A stretch of DNA of 64,000 bases, from NCBI RefSeq assembly GCF_001657485.1, contig NZ_LXFU01000050.1, positions 124,001-188,000 on the forward strand, in the 5' to 3' direction. Positions 25,865 to 34,482 of the stretch are shown here, piece after piece. Numbering within the stretch: the first letter of the stretch is position 1; the number at the start of each line of letters is the position of its first letter. The stretch is from Rhizobium sp. WYCCWR10014 (GTDB lineage: Bacteria > Pseudomonadota > Alphaproteobacteria > Rhizobiales > Rhizobiaceae). The notes beneath the pieces are model-generated. The model saw nothing but the letters and a program-made list of their open reading frames with translations, had not been told where the DNA came from and made no database searches. The position numbers and the translations under genes are program-made.

Positions 25865-25882
25865 ATGACAGATTTATGACAA
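25865..25882 (-). promoter_or_regulatory. PHO box (PhoB binding site)
   Basis: On the minus strand the sequence reads TTGTCATAAATCTGTCAT, differing from the classic CTGTCATAAATCTGTCAY pattern at one internal-consensus base (the first). The two TGTCAT repeats are 11 bases apart, as PhoB dimers require. It lies 28 bases before the PhoU-like gene and 52 bases before the Nudix gene. In Sinorhizobium meliloti the equivalent orfA-pit operon is, as I recall, repressed by PhoB under phosphate limitation; the site's closeness to the start codon fits repression here. Confidence 0.75.
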
Positions 25883-25909
25883 TCGGCCGCACGAGGAAGG
25901 TTCCCAGGC

Positions 25910-26554
25910 ATGATGAGCATTTTTCGCAAGCTGATGCCACGGGAAGACAGATTCTTTGAAATGTTTTCCAAGCACTCGAAGACCGTCGTTGCCGCCGCGC
26001 ACGCCCTCGATCAACTCCTGAAGGGCAATGACGTTGAGAAAAACTGCGAACGCATCGTCACATTGGAAAACGAGGCCGACGATGTCACGCGTGAGGTTCT
26101 TCTTGCCGTTCGACGAAGCTTCATCACGCCCTTCGACCGGGGTGACATCAAGGATCTTATCCAGTCGATGGATGATGCGATCGACATGATGCACAAGACG
26201 GTCAAGACGATCCGCTTGTTCGAGCAATCGAGCTTCGATCCGCTCATGCAGCAGATGGGCAGCGAAATCGTCAAGGCGGCAAACCTTGTCGCGGAAGCGA
26301 TCCCTCTCCTCGACAGATTGGGAGCCAATGCGCAGCGGCTCACGGCCATCGCGGAGGAAGTCACCCGAGTGGAGGGACGTTCCGATGAGCTCTACGACCA
26401 GGGTTTGAAGGATCTGTTCTTGCGTCATGGCGCCAGCGGCAATGCGATGGCCTACATGATCGGAAGCGAAATCTACGGAGAGCTGGAGAAAGTTGTCGAC
26501 CGCTTCGAGGATGTCGCCAATGAAATCAGCGGCATTCTCATCGAGAACGTCTGA
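25910..26554 (+). CDS. DUF47/PhoU-like Pit accessory protein
   Basis: 214-residue cytoplasmic helical protein of the DUF47 (TIGR00153) family, distant relatives of PhoU. Features include KHSKTVVAAAHALDQLL, the E-rich metal-binding type segment LENEADDVTREVLLAV, FITPFDRGDIKDLIQSMDD (very typical) and a final KVVDRFEDVANEISG. It corresponds to orfA of the orfA-pit operon of Sinorhizobium. Its stop overlaps the pit start (TGATG), and a PHO box lies just upstream. It probably modulates Pit transport or its regulation. Confidence 0.92.
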   Translation: MMSIFRKLMPREDRFFEMFSKHSKTVVAAAHALDQLLKGNDVEKNCERIVTLENEADDVTREVLLAVRRSFITPFDRGDIKDLIQSMDDAIDMMHKTVKTIRLFEQSSFDPLMQQMGSEIVKAANLVAEAIPLLDRLGANAQRLTAIAEEVTRVEGRSDELYDQGLKDLFLRHGASGNAMAYMIGSEIYGELEKVVDRFEDVANEISGILIENV

Positions 26555-27558
26555 TGGATGCCTCCCTCGCTCTGCCGCTGCTCGTCGGCCTGGTCGTTGT
26601 CGCCCTGTTCTTCGATTTTCTCAACGGTCTGCATGATGCGGCCAATTCGATTGCCACGATCGTCTCGACCCGCGTCCTGCGGCCGCAATATGCGGTCGCC
26701 TGGGCGGCATTCTTCAATTTCATCGCATTCCTGTTCTTCGGCCTGCATGTAGCCGAAACACTGGGCACCGGCATTATCGATCCTGCGATCGTTTCGCCTC
26801 AAGTGATCTTCGCCGCACTGATGGGCGCGATCATCTGGAATATTCTTACCTGGATTTTCGGGATTCCATCGAGTTCGTCGCATGCGCTGGTCGGTGGGCT
26901 GGTGGGGGCCGGTCTGGCAAAGGTGGGCTTCAGCTCGATCGTCTGGCACGGCCTTCTAAAGACCGTCGGTGCCATTTTCCTTTCGCCAGCCATCGGCTTC
27001 CTGCTTGCCCTGGTGCTGGTGCTCGCCGTCTCCTGGACATTCGTCCGGCAAACGCCGTTTGCGGTGGATCGGACATTTCGCGTCATGCAGTTCGTGTCCG
27101 CTTCGCTCTATTCGCTTGGCCACGGCGGAAACGATGCGCAGAAGACGATGGGCATCATCGCGGTGCTCCTGTTCAGCCAGGGATATCTCGGCCCGACATT
27201 CTACGTGCCTTTCTGGGTGGTCATTTCCTGCCAGTCGGCAATGGCTCTCGGTACGCTCTTTGGCGGATGGCGGATCGTTCATACCATGGGGTCGAAGATC
27301 ACCCGGCTCAACCCCATGCAAGGTTTCTGCGCGGAGACGGGCGGAGCATTGACACTCTTCGGAGCGACGTGGCTCGGTATTCCCGTTTCGACGACGCATA
27401 CCATCACCGGAGCAATCATTGGGGTGGGCGCGGCTCGTCGTGTCTCAGCCGTACGCTGGGGGTTGGCCGGCAACATCGTGGTAGCCTGGATCGTAACGAT
27501 GCCGGCGGCTGCAGCAATATCCGCAGCGTGCTACGGCCTCGTATCCTTGCTGCAATGA
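26554..27558 (+). CDS. pit: Low-affinity inorganic phosphate transporter Pit
   Basis: 334-residue membrane protein of the PiT family, importing metal-phosphate with protons. Both signature duplications are present: FDFLNGLHDAANSIATIVST near the N-terminus and SLGHGGNDAQKTMGIIAVLL in the second half. So are IPSSSSHALVGGLVGAG and the C-terminal GIPVSTTHTITGAIIGVGAA. Around nine or ten hydrophobic segments are visible. It is coupled to the DUF47 gene and controlled from the PHO-box promoter. No terminator-like hairpin with a T-run is evident after the stop. Confidence 0.95.
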   Translation: MDASLALPLLVGLVVVALFFDFLNGLHDAANSIATIVSTRVLRPQYAVAWAAFFNFIAFLFFGLHVAETLGTGIIDPAIVSPQVIFAALMGAIIWNILTWIFGIPSSSSHALVGGLVGAGLAKVGFSSIVWHGLLKTVGAIFLSPAIGFLLALVLVLAVSWTFVRQTPFAVDRTFRVMQFVSASLYSLGHGGNDAQKTMGIIAVLLFSQGYLGPTFYVPFWVVISCQSAMALGTLFGGWRIVHTMGSKITRLNPMQGFCAETGGALTLFGATWLGIPVSTTHTITGAIIGVGAARRVSAVRWGLAGNIVVAWIVTMPAAAAISAACYGLVSLLQ

Positions 27559-28025
27559 AATGAGGTGATGGCGAGGCAATCGCTACGTTTGCCCTTCCCT
27601 CTTGAGCTTTGCCGCCGGCAAATACCGACGAATAAAGTGGGCAGAATCCATTCTGCCGTCTGAGTCATCGCGGCTTCGATATTGCGTGCACTGCACAAAT
27701 AGAGCGCTCCCATGACTGCGATTACGTTAGCAATCGCACAAAACAGAAGCAAAAAATAAAAAGGCCTAAGAAATAGGCATTCGTCATTTCTTGCCAATTC
27801 CCCTTTTACTTCATGCCGTTACCGATTCCTCTCGAAATTGGCACGCTGCTTGCAAGTTCTGAGACGCATCGGTCAATGGCGACCGGCGCGGATAGGCGCG
27901 GCATAAGCGCCTACATTAGACACCGACGTCGCAAGGTCTTTGCTCCGGGATTCTCCCATCCCCTGGACGCAATTTCCGGCGGCGTTTTTTTGTGTCCAAA
28001 TTCAGCCAGCAGAGGGAACCTGCGC
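27559..28025. other. 467-base spacer upstream of nitrate-type transporter
   Basis: The region is more AT-rich than its surroundings around 27720-27800 and includes a small hairpin GCCTA-AGAAA-TAGGC (27764-27778). A minus-strand frame (27531-27797) encodes a hydrophobic start followed by a basic tail, but it overlaps pit and matches nothing I know. The rest is probably the promoter region of the transporter operon; I could not define a clear -35/-10 pair. Confidence 0.4.
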
Positions 28026-29339
28026 ATGACAAAGAATTTGCAGACTGGGATTTCGACAACCGGCATTACCCGCCGCAGCATGCTCAAGACGACCGCAGCG
28101 GCTGCCCTCATCGGCGCCGTCAAGGCTGCCTTTCCGTCCGGGGCCTTCGCAGCCGGAGCAGGCCCTGAGGTGAAAGGTGCCAAGCTCGGCTTTATCGCTC
28201 TCACGGATTCCGCACCGTTGATCATCGCCAAGGAAAAGGGCTTCTTCGACAAGCATGGCCTTCCGGAAACGGATGTGGCCAAACAGGCATCCTGGGGTGC
28301 GACCCGCGACAATCTCGTGCTGGGCGGCGCAGCAAACGGCATTGACGGTGCCCATATCCTTTCGCCGCTCCCCTATCTCATGCATACCGGCAAGGTGACG
28401 CAGAACAATAAGCCGGTGCCGATGGCTATCCTCGCCCGGCTCAACCTCGACAGCCAGGGTATTTCCGTCGCCAAGGAATATGCCGACACCGGCGTGCAGC
28501 TGGATTCCTCCAAGCTGAAGGCGGCATTCGAGAAAAAGAAGGCTGAGGGCAAGGAGATCAAGGCCGCCATGACCTTCCCAGGCGGCACCCATGACCTCTG
28601 GATTCGCTACTGGCTCGCCGCGGGCGGCATCGATCCGAACAAGGACGTTTCGACCATCGTCGTGCCGCCGCCGCAGATGGTTGCCAACATGAAGGTCGGC
28701 AACATGGACGTCTTCTGTGTGGGCGAACCGTGGAATGAGCAGCTCGTCAACCAGGGCATCGGCTTTACCGCAGCTACCACCGGCGAGCTCTGGAAGGGGC
28801 ATCCTGAAAAGGCGCTCGGACTGCGCGCCGACTGGATCGAAAAGAATCCCAATGCTGCCAAGGCCCTGCTGATGGCTGTCATGGAGGCTCAGCAGTGGTG
28901 CGAAAGCACGGACAACAAGGCGGAGATGGCTGACATTCTCGGCAAGCGCCAATGGTTCAACGTTCCGACGAAGGACGTGCTCGGCCGCCTCAAGGGCGAT
29001 ATCAATTATGGCAATGGCCGCGAGGTCAAGGCCACCGACCTCTATATGAAGTTCTGGAAGGACGGCGCCTCCTACCCGTTCAAGAGCCACGATACCTGGT
29101 TCATGACGGAGAACATCCGCTGGGGAAATCTGCCGGCGAGCACCGACATCAAGGCGTTGGTCAACCAGGTGAACCGCGAAGACATCTGGCGCGAGGCCGC
29201 CAAGGATCTCGGCGTCGCGGCGGCCGATATTCCCGCATCGTCTTCTCGCGGCAAGGAGACTTTCTTCGACGGCAAGGTCTTCGACCCTGAAAATCCCTCC
29301 GCCTATCTCGACAGCCTTTCGATCAAGGCTGTCTCCTGA
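28026..29339 (+). CDS. ABC transporter substrate-binding protein, NrtA/CmpA family
   Basis: 437-residue binding protein of the nitrate/bicarbonate class. A twin-arginine signal (TRRSMLKTTAAAALIGAV) ends near GAFAA. The mature part starts with KGAKLGFIALTDSAPLIIAK, the typical NrtA opening. It contains WGATRDNLVLGGAANGIDGA, TFPGGTHDLWIRYWLAAGGI, PPPQMVANMKVGNMD and FCVGEPWNEQLV, all family hallmarks. GAGGGAA precedes the ATG; an in-frame ATG at 27813 lacks a ribosome site and would bury the Tat signal. No nitrate reductase gene is nearby, so the ligand (nitrate, nitrite, cyanate or another anion) stays open. Confidence 0.9.
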   Translation: MTKNLQTGISTTGITRRSMLKTTAAAALIGAVKAAFPSGAFAAGAGPEVKGAKLGFIALTDSAPLIIAKEKGFFDKHGLPETDVAKQASWGATRDNLVLGGAANGIDGAHILSPLPYLMHTGKVTQNNKPVPMAILARLNLDSQGISVAKEYADTGVQLDSSKLKAAFEKKKAEGKEIKAAMTFPGGTHDLWIRYWLAAGGIDPNKDVSTIVVPPPQMVANMKVGNMDVFCVGEPWNEQLVNQGIGFTAATTGELWKGHPEKALGLRADWIEKNPNAAKALLMAVMEAQQWCESTDNKAEMADILGKRQWFNVPTKDVLGRLKGDINYGNGREVKATDLYMKFWKDGASYPFKSHDTWFMTENIRWGNLPASTDIKALVNQVNREDIWREAAKDLGVAAADIPASSSRGKETFFDGKVFDPENPSAYLDSLSIKAVS

Positions 29340-29345
29340 CCCGCT

Positions 29346-29368
29346 CCGGCGCGCGACCGGCGCGCCGG
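29346..29368 (+). terminator. Intercistronic GC-rich hairpin
   Basis: Perfect 9-base inverted repeat CCGGCGCGC / GCGCGCCGG with a 5-base loop, starting 7 bases after the binding-protein stop and followed by CCTTTCATTC, with only a poor T-run. In binding-protein operons such hairpins often protect the first message segment and reduce expression of the permease genes, which is the likely role here rather than full termination. Confidence 0.55.
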
Positions 29369-29395
29369 CCTTTCATTCACGTGAGGAGCACGTTG

Positions 29396-30289
29396 ATGTC
29401 CGCCCTGGCAAATAAAGAAAATCCCTCCACGGCAGCCTCTGCCAAGCTGGCGGCAAAGGTTCTGCCATTTTCCGGCAAGCACGGATCGCGGATCGATTTT
29501 CGTCGAGCGGCACTGACCGCACTTCGCAATGTCGTTCCGCCAGTCGTCGTGCTGGCACTCATCCTGCTCGTCTGGCAAGTGCTCTGTTCGTCGGCAGATG
29601 CGTCTTTGCCCTCGCCGCATCGGGTCTGGCAGGATAGTTATGACCTGATCGCCTATCCGTTTTTCAACTACGGCTCCCAGGATATCGGGCTCGGCTGGCG
29701 CGTGCTCATTTCGCTGCAGCGCGTTCTCTATGGCTTTGGCCTTGCCGCGGTCACCGGCGTCATCATCGGTGCGATCATCGGCCAGTCGATCTGGGCGATG
29801 CGTGGCCTCGATCCGATCTTCCAGGTGCTGCGCACGGTCCCGCCGCTCGCCTGGCTGCCGCTGTCGCTCGCAGCCTTCCAGGATTCCAATCCCTCGGCGA
29901 TCTTCGTGATCTTCATCACGTCGATCTGGCCGGTGATCATCAACACCGCCGTCGGCGTGCGTAATATCCCGCAGGACTACCGCAATGTCGCCGAGGTGCT
30001 GCGCCTCAACCAGTTCGAGTTTTTCTGGAAGATCATGCTGCCTTCGGCAGCGCCTTACATCTTCACCGGCCTCAGGATCGGCGTCGGCCTCTCCTGGCTC
30101 GCCATCGTAGCGGCCGAAATGCTGACGGGCGGCGTCGGCATCGGCTTCTTCATCTGGGACGCATGGAACTCGTCGCGTCTTCCGGACATCATTGTCGCGC
30201 TCGCCTATATCGGCATCGTTGGCTTCGCCCTCGACAAGCTGGTGGCAGCACTCGGCAAACTCATCACCCGCGGCGCCATGGCCAACTGA
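29396..30289 (+). CDS. ABC transporter permease, NrtB/SsuC family
   Basis: 297-residue inner-membrane permease with about six hydrophobic segments. It starts after a 50-residue polar N-terminal tail. Typical elements are LRTVPPLAWLPLSLAAFQDS and the EAA-loop region VAEVLRLNQFEFFWKIMLPS followed by AAPYIFTGLRIGVGLSWL. GAGGAG lies well placed before the ATG at 29396. It pairs with the binding protein upstream and the ATPase 11 bases downstream. Confidence 0.92.
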   Translation: MSALANKENPSTAASAKLAAKVLPFSGKHGSRIDFRRAALTALRNVVPPVVVLALILLVWQVLCSSADASLPSPHRVWQDSYDLIAYPFFNYGSQDIGLGWRVLISLQRVLYGFGLAAVTGVIIGAIIGQSIWAMRGLDPIFQVLRTVPPLAWLPLSLAAFQDSNPSAIFVIFITSIWPVIINTAVGVRNIPQDYRNVAEVLRLNQFEFFWKIMLPSAAPYIFTGLRIGVGLSWLAIVAAEMLTGGVGIGFFIWDAWNSSRLPDIIVALAYIGIVGFALDKLVAALGKLITRGAMAN

Positions 30290-30300
30290 GGAACGCACCT

Positions 30301-31098
30301 ATGAACGCCTATCTGAAGCTTGATCATATCGACAAACATTTCGATCGGGGCGGCGTGCGCGCCGAGGTCCTGAAGGATATCAACCTGACGATTTCCGCGG
30401 GCGAATTCGTCTCGATCATCGGCCATTCGGGCTGCGGCAAGTCTACCCTGCTCAACCTCATCGCCGGCCTGACCCCGGTTTCGGCGGGCGCCGTGCTGCT
30501 TGAAAACCGTGAGGTCAACGGACCCGGTCCGGAGCGCGCCGTCGTCTTCCAGAACCACTCGCTGCTGCCCTGGCTGACGGTCTACGAGAACGTCAATCTC
30601 GCCGTCTCCAAACTCTTCAACCGAACGAAGACCAAGGCCGAGCGGCATGACTGGGTCATGGCCAACCTCGACCTCGTGCAGATGGCGCATGCGAGGGATA
30701 AGCGACCTTCGGAAATTTCAGGCGGCATGAAACAGCGCGTCGGCATCGCTCGCGCGCTTGCAATGGAGCCGAAGATCCTGCTGCTCGACGAACCCTTCGG
30801 CGCGCTCGATGCGCTGACCCGCGCCCATCTTCAGGACGCGGTGATGGAAATCCACGCCCGGCTTGGCAACACGATGGTGATGATCACCCATGATGTCGAT
30901 GAGGCGGTGCTGCTGTCCGATCGCATCGTCATGATGACCAACGGCCCGGCGGCCCGCATCGGCGAAGTGCTCGATGTGACCATGCCCCGTCCCCGCAATC
31001 GCATCGAACTCGCCTCCGACCGGACATATCTCAAATGCCGTGAAGCCGTGCTGAAGTTCCTCTACGAACGCCACCGCTTCATCGAAGCGGCGGAGTAG
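30301..31098 (+). CDS. ABC transporter ATP-binding protein, NrtD/SsuB family
   Basis: 265-residue ATPase with Walker A GHSGCGKST, Q-loop VFQNHSLLPWLT, signature SGGMKQR, Walker B ILLLDEPFGALD and MITHDVDEAVLLSDR for the switch histidine. These are the exact motifs of nitrate/sulfonate importers. The ATG at 30301 begins the conserved fold; an open extension upstream lies inside the permease gene. It completes the three-gene importer beginning at 28026. Confidence 0.94.
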   Translation: MNAYLKLDHIDKHFDRGGVRAEVLKDINLTISAGEFVSIIGHSGCGKSTLLNLIAGLTPVSAGAVLLENREVNGPGPERAVVFQNHSLLPWLTVYENVNLAVSKLFNRTKTKAERHDWVMANLDLVQMAHARDKRPSEISGGMKQRVGIARALAMEPKILLLDEPFGALDALTRAHLQDAVMEIHARLGNTMVMITHDVDEAVLLSDRIVMMTNGPAARIGEVLDVTMPRPRNRIELASDRTYLKCREAVLKFLYERHRFIEAAE

Positions 31099-31174
31099 AG
31101 ACCGGGAAATAACCTCGGCGTTTGTCGGTCGTGGTTTTCTCGCCTTCGTAGCGGGGCCTAGCGGCGCCTGATTT

Positions 31175-31195
31175 AGGGCGTCGCGCCCTCTTTAC
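31175..31195. terminator. Bidirectional terminator-like hairpin
   Basis: AGGGCG-TCG-CGCCCT (31175-31189), followed by CTTTAC on the plus strand and preceded by GATTT on that strand (AAATC when read on the minus strand). It lies between the convergent ends of the nitrate-type ATPase gene (stop at 31098) and the GntR regulator gene (stop at 31192), so it can serve both. The stem is short, and the T-runs are weak. Confidence 0.5.
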
Positions 31196-31866
31196 TCCCC
31201 GGGCGTTGCAAAGACCGCGCTGGCATCGCTGACGATTTCCACATGGGAATATGCCGCCTGCCCCGCGGCGGCGGCGTCCGCGCGCATGATCGCGGTGACG
31301 ATCCGGCCGTGCTCCTCATAGGATTTTGCCAGACGCCCTGGCAGACGGAACTGCGCCCGCCGAAAAGGCGCAAGCCGCGCCCGTGTCTGCGTCACCATCT
31401 CGAAGACATGATCATTATGCGCGCCGCGATAAAGCCGGGTATGAAATTCGGTATTGTGAGCTGAATATTCTTCCTCCGCGCCGGCATGCACGAGCCTCAC
31501 CGATCCCCGATGCTCCAGCTCCAGCGCGCGCCGCTCGTCGACCGTCATACGCTCGGCCGAGAGCCTCGCGCAGATCGCTTCGAGTTCCGCCATCGCTTCG
31601 AACATCGAATGCAGATAGGCCTCGGTTACATTGGTCACGACGGCACTGCGGTTCGGCTCGCGCGCAATCAATCCCATGGCGCCGAGCTCACGCAGAGCCT
31701 CGCGCACCGGCGTGCGCGAAACGTCGAAACGAACCGCGAGCGATACCTCGTCCAACTTCGCGCCCGGCAGGATTTCACCTGTGACGATCATGTCGGCAAT
31801 CGCCCGCACCATCTGTTCGACGGTGGTTCCGGTGCGGATCACTTCTCTGCGCCTGGTCTGCTTCAC
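31192..31866 (-). CDS. GntR-family (FCD) transcriptional regulator
   Basis: 224-residue FadR-type regulator. The winged HTH contains GEILPGAKLDEVSLAVRF and VSRTPVREALRELGAMGLI. The C-terminal FCD domain keeps the metal-binding histidines in a pattern like HNTEFHTRLYRGAHN and a later SYEEHGRI. The start is a GTG with no strong ribosome site, so the exact start is uncertain. It is divergent from the cyanuric acid/biuret operon, and the 340-base gap holds two copies of ATCTGTATGCA in opposite orientation, one only 28 bases before this gene. It is the obvious candidate regulator of that operon and itself. Confidence 0.9.
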   Translation of the reverse strand: MKQTRRREVIRTGTTVEQMVRAIADMIVTGEILPGAKLDEVSLAVRFDVSRTPVREALRELGAMGLIAREPNRSAVVTNVTEAYLHSMFEAMAELEAICARLSAERMTVDERRALELEHRGSVRLVHAGAEEEYSAHNTEFHTRLYRGAHNDHVFEMVTQTRARLAPFRRAQFRLPGRLAKSYEEHGRIVTAIMRADAAAAGQAAYSHVEIVSDASAVFATPGE

Positions 31867-32206
31867 GATACGAATCTGCTCACGTCAACACTCTGCATAC
31901 AGATGACGTTCGAGACTCGATAAGTCAAATCGGGCGGCGAAGATATTGTTAAATTTTCGCTTTCTGATGCCCGATATACCTCGGGTAACTCGACTTTGTG
32001 CCAACCGCGCAGTGGCAATGAACAAGAAATATCTATTGATTACTTTTTGCGCAAGAATTCGATCAATCTGTATGCACTTTGCAGCGCACAAGTCTTGCGA
32101 TAGCGGATAAATTATAAAAAACAATGGATTAATTTCTGGCACATGCATTGCATGCACTTTTCTGTATCCGTTCACAACCGGCCCAGCGCCGCAAGGAGCA
32201 TTTCCG
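31867..32206. promoter_or_regulatory. Divergent promoter region of the cyanuric acid/biuret operon
   Basis: A 340-base AT-richer region. The 11-mer ATCTGTATGCA occurs on the minus strand at 31894-31904 and on the plus strand at 32066-32076. The core TGTATGCA resembles the TGTATACA-like sites of FCD-type GntR proteins. ATGCACTTT is repeated directly at 32072-32080 and 32152-32160, the latter beside a palindromic TGCATGCA (32149-32156). AAGGAG precedes the first gene. These are candidate GntR sites flanking both promoters. Confidence 0.55.
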
Positions 32207-33334
32207 ATGACCAAACTCCTTTCCATGAACCGCCGCAATTTCCTCCAGGCTTCCGCCGCCGGTGCGCTTGCCGGCGCCATGCCGGGCCTGATCGCCTCCT
32301 CCGCCGCAGCCCAAACCGCGCTGACCGTCGGCTTCATTTATGTCGGCCCCAAGGACGACTACGGGTATAACCAGGCACATGCGGAAGGCGCGGCCGTCAT
32401 CAAGGCGTTGCCGGGCGTGACGCTGGTCGAAGAAGAGAATGTGCCGGAAACCGTCGACGTCCAGAAGACGATGGAATCCATGATCAACCTGGACGGCGCG
32501 ACCCTGCTCTTTCCGACCTCCTTCGGCTACTTCGACCCACACATGCTGGCCGTGGCCGCCAAACATCCCGACATCCAGTTCCGGCATTGCGGCGGCCTCT
32601 GGCAGGAAGGCAAGAACCCGGCCAATACGGGTTCCTACTTCGGCTATATCTTCCAGGGCCAGTATCTGAACGGCATCGCCGCCGGCCATGCGACGAAGAG
32701 CAAGAAGATCGGCTTCGTCGCCGCCAAGCCGATCCCGCAGGTTCTGCAGAATATCAACGCCTTCCTGCTCGGCGCACGCACGGTCGATCCTGGTATCACC
32801 TGCCAGGTGATCTTCACCGGCGAATGGTCGCTTGCCGTCAAGGAGGCCGAGGCCACCAATGCGCTGGTCGATCAGGGCGCCGACGTCATCACCTGCCACG
32901 TCGACAGCCCCAAAGTGGTCGTCGAGACGGCTGCCGGCCGCGGCGCCTTCGTCTGCGGCTATCACGCCAACCAGAGCCCGCTTGCTCCCGAAAAGTACCT
33001 CACCGGCGCCGAATGGGCCTGGGGTAACGTCTACAGCGACTTCGTCAAGAAGGCGCAGGCCGGCGAAAAGCTCGGCAACTTCGTGCGTGGTGGCCTGAAG
33101 GACGGCTTCGTGAAGATGAGCGCGCTCGGCCCCGCCGTGTCCGCGGAGGGCCGCAAGGCCTTCGAAACCACGCAAGCCGAGATGATGAAGGGCGGCTTCT
33201 CGGTCTTCAAGGGTCCGTTGAAGGACAACAAGGGCGACACTGTCGTGGCTGCCGACAAGAGCTACGCCGAAGACGCGATTGAGCTCGAGAGCATGAATTA
33301 TCTGGTCGAGGGCGTGGTCGGGTCCACAGCGTAA
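32207..33334 (+). CDS. BMP-family ABC transporter substrate-binding protein
   Basis: 375-residue PnrA/BMP-family binding protein. A Tat-type signal (NRRNFLQASAAGALAG) ends near SSAAAQT. The mature protein has FIYVGPKDDYGYNQAHAEG, the ENVPETVD segment and GYIFQGQYLNGIAAGHATKS, typical of the family. It is longer than and clearly distinct from the BMP protein at 20581. It leads an operon with permeases, ATPase and enzymes for cyanuric acid and biuret, so its ligand is probably one of these small N-rich compounds rather than a nucleoside. Confidence 0.92.
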   Translation: MTKLLSMNRRNFLQASAAGALAGAMPGLIASSAAAQTALTVGFIYVGPKDDYGYNQAHAEGAAVIKALPGVTLVEEENVPETVDVQKTMESMINLDGATLLFPTSFGYFDPHMLAVAAKHPDIQFRHCGGLWQEGKNPANTGSYFGYIFQGQYLNGIAAGHATKSKKIGFVAAKPIPQVLQNINAFLLGARTVDPGITCQVIFTGEWSLAVKEAEATNALVDQGADVITCHVDSPKVVVETAAGRGAFVCGYHANQSPLAPEKYLTGAEWAWGNVYSDFVKKAQAGEKLGNFVRGGLKDGFVKMSALGPAVSAEGRKAFETTQAEMMKGGFSVFKGPLKDNKGDTVVAADKSYAEDAIELESMNYLVEGVVGSTA

Positions 33335-33354
33335 ACCGCGAAGGGAGAAGTGCC

Positions 33355-34482
33355 ATGACCATCGAGGCCAATGATCCCGCAATAGCCATCGTGGAAAAAC
33401 CGGCTTCGCTGCGCCCCGTCCTCGAATGGATCGCGCGGCGAGCCGAGCCTGTTGTCATCGGCCTCGCGGCCATCCTGATCGGTCTTGCGTTCTTCTCCCT
33501 CTTCATCCTGGCGGTCGGCAAGTCGCCGGCCACCCTCTTCCAACTGATGTATACCGGCGGCTTCGGCAGCTGGTTTTCGGTGCAGAACAGCTTAAGTCGT
33601 GCCGCACCCCTTCTCCTGACGGCACTCTGCGTCGCCCTGCCCGCCCGTCTCGGCCTCGTCATCATCGGCGGGGAAGGAGCGGTCGTGCTGGGCGGCGTTG
33701 CCGCCGCAGCCATGGCTCTGCCGCTCGCCGGCACCGCGCCTGTTTTCATTACCCTCATTCTGATGGCAATCGCTGCAATGGCGGTCGGCGGTATCTGGAT
33801 CGGCCTTGCCGGTTTCCTGCGCCATTACCGCGGGGTCAACGAAACCATCTCCTCGCTGCTGCTCTCCTATATCGCCATTGCCCTGATGAACCAGTTCGTC
33901 GAAGGAGTGCTGCGCGATCCGGCAAGCCTCAACAAGCCGTCGACTAGGCCGCTGCCGGCGGAATACATGCTCGGCAATATTCCCGGCATGGACGTGCATT
34001 GGGGCCTCGTCATCGGCATCCTCGCCTGCATGGTCTCCTGGATCGTGATCGAGGCGACGAGCTACGGTTTTGCCGCCCGCATCGCCGGTGGCAACGTGCG
34101 CGCCGCGCAGATCCAGGGGCTGCCGGTGGGCAAGCTGATCGCCGGTTTTACCGCGCTTGCCGGCAGCTTTGCCGGTCTGGCGGGTATGATCGAAGTGGCG
34201 GCGGTGCAAGGAAGTGCCAATGCCTCGCTTGCCGCCGGCTACGGTTATACCGGTATCCTCGTCGCCTTCCTCGCCAGGCACAATCCGCTGGCGATCATTC
34301 CGGTGGCGATCCTGCTCGGTGGCATCGACGCCTCGGGCGGCCTCATCCAGCGGCGCATGGGCCTGCCGGATGCGACGGTTCTGGTGCTGCAGGGGACGCT
34401 CTTCATCGTCATTCTCTTCTGCGAGACCTTTTACGGCCGCTTCAAGATCTTCAATCCCGACCTCTGGAAAAGGAGCCTCTGA
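33355..34482 (+). CDS. BMP-type ABC transporter permease 1
   Basis: 375-residue permease with a 40-residue cytoplasmic lead and about nine hydrophobic segments. Landmarks are RLGLVIIGGEGAVVLGGV, HYRGVNETISSLLLSYIAI and VQGSANASLAAGYGYTGI. AAGGGAG precedes the ATG. Its stop overlaps the start of the second permease (TGATG). Confidence 0.92.
   Translation: MTIEANDPAIAIVEKPASLRPVLEWIARRAEPVVIGLAAILIGLAFFSLFILAVGKSPATLFQLMYTGGFGSWFSVQNSLSRAAPLLLTALCVALPARLGLVIIGGEGAVVLGGVAAAAMALPLAGTAPVFITLILMAIAAMAVGGIWIGLAGFLRHYRGVNETISSLLLSYIAIALMNQFVEGVLRDPASLNKPSTRPLPAEYMLGNIPGMDVHWGLVIGILACMVSWIVIEATSYGFAARIAGGNVRAAQIQGLPVGKLIAGFTALAGSFAGLAGMIEVAAVQGSANASLAAGYGYTGILVAFLARHNPLAIIPVAILLGGIDASGGLIQRRMGLPDATVLVLQGTLFIVILFCETFYGRFKIFNPDLWKRSL

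Noticed and set aside
27531..27797. Small hydrophobic minus-strand product after pit
   Set aside because: It overlaps the end of pit, lacks a ribosome site and resembles no family; probably chance in an AT-rich spacer.
32129..33382. Minus-strand frame of over 400 codons opposite the BMP binding protein
   Set aside because: High-GC third-position bias often keeps the antisense frame open; the plus-strand product is an unmistakable binding protein.
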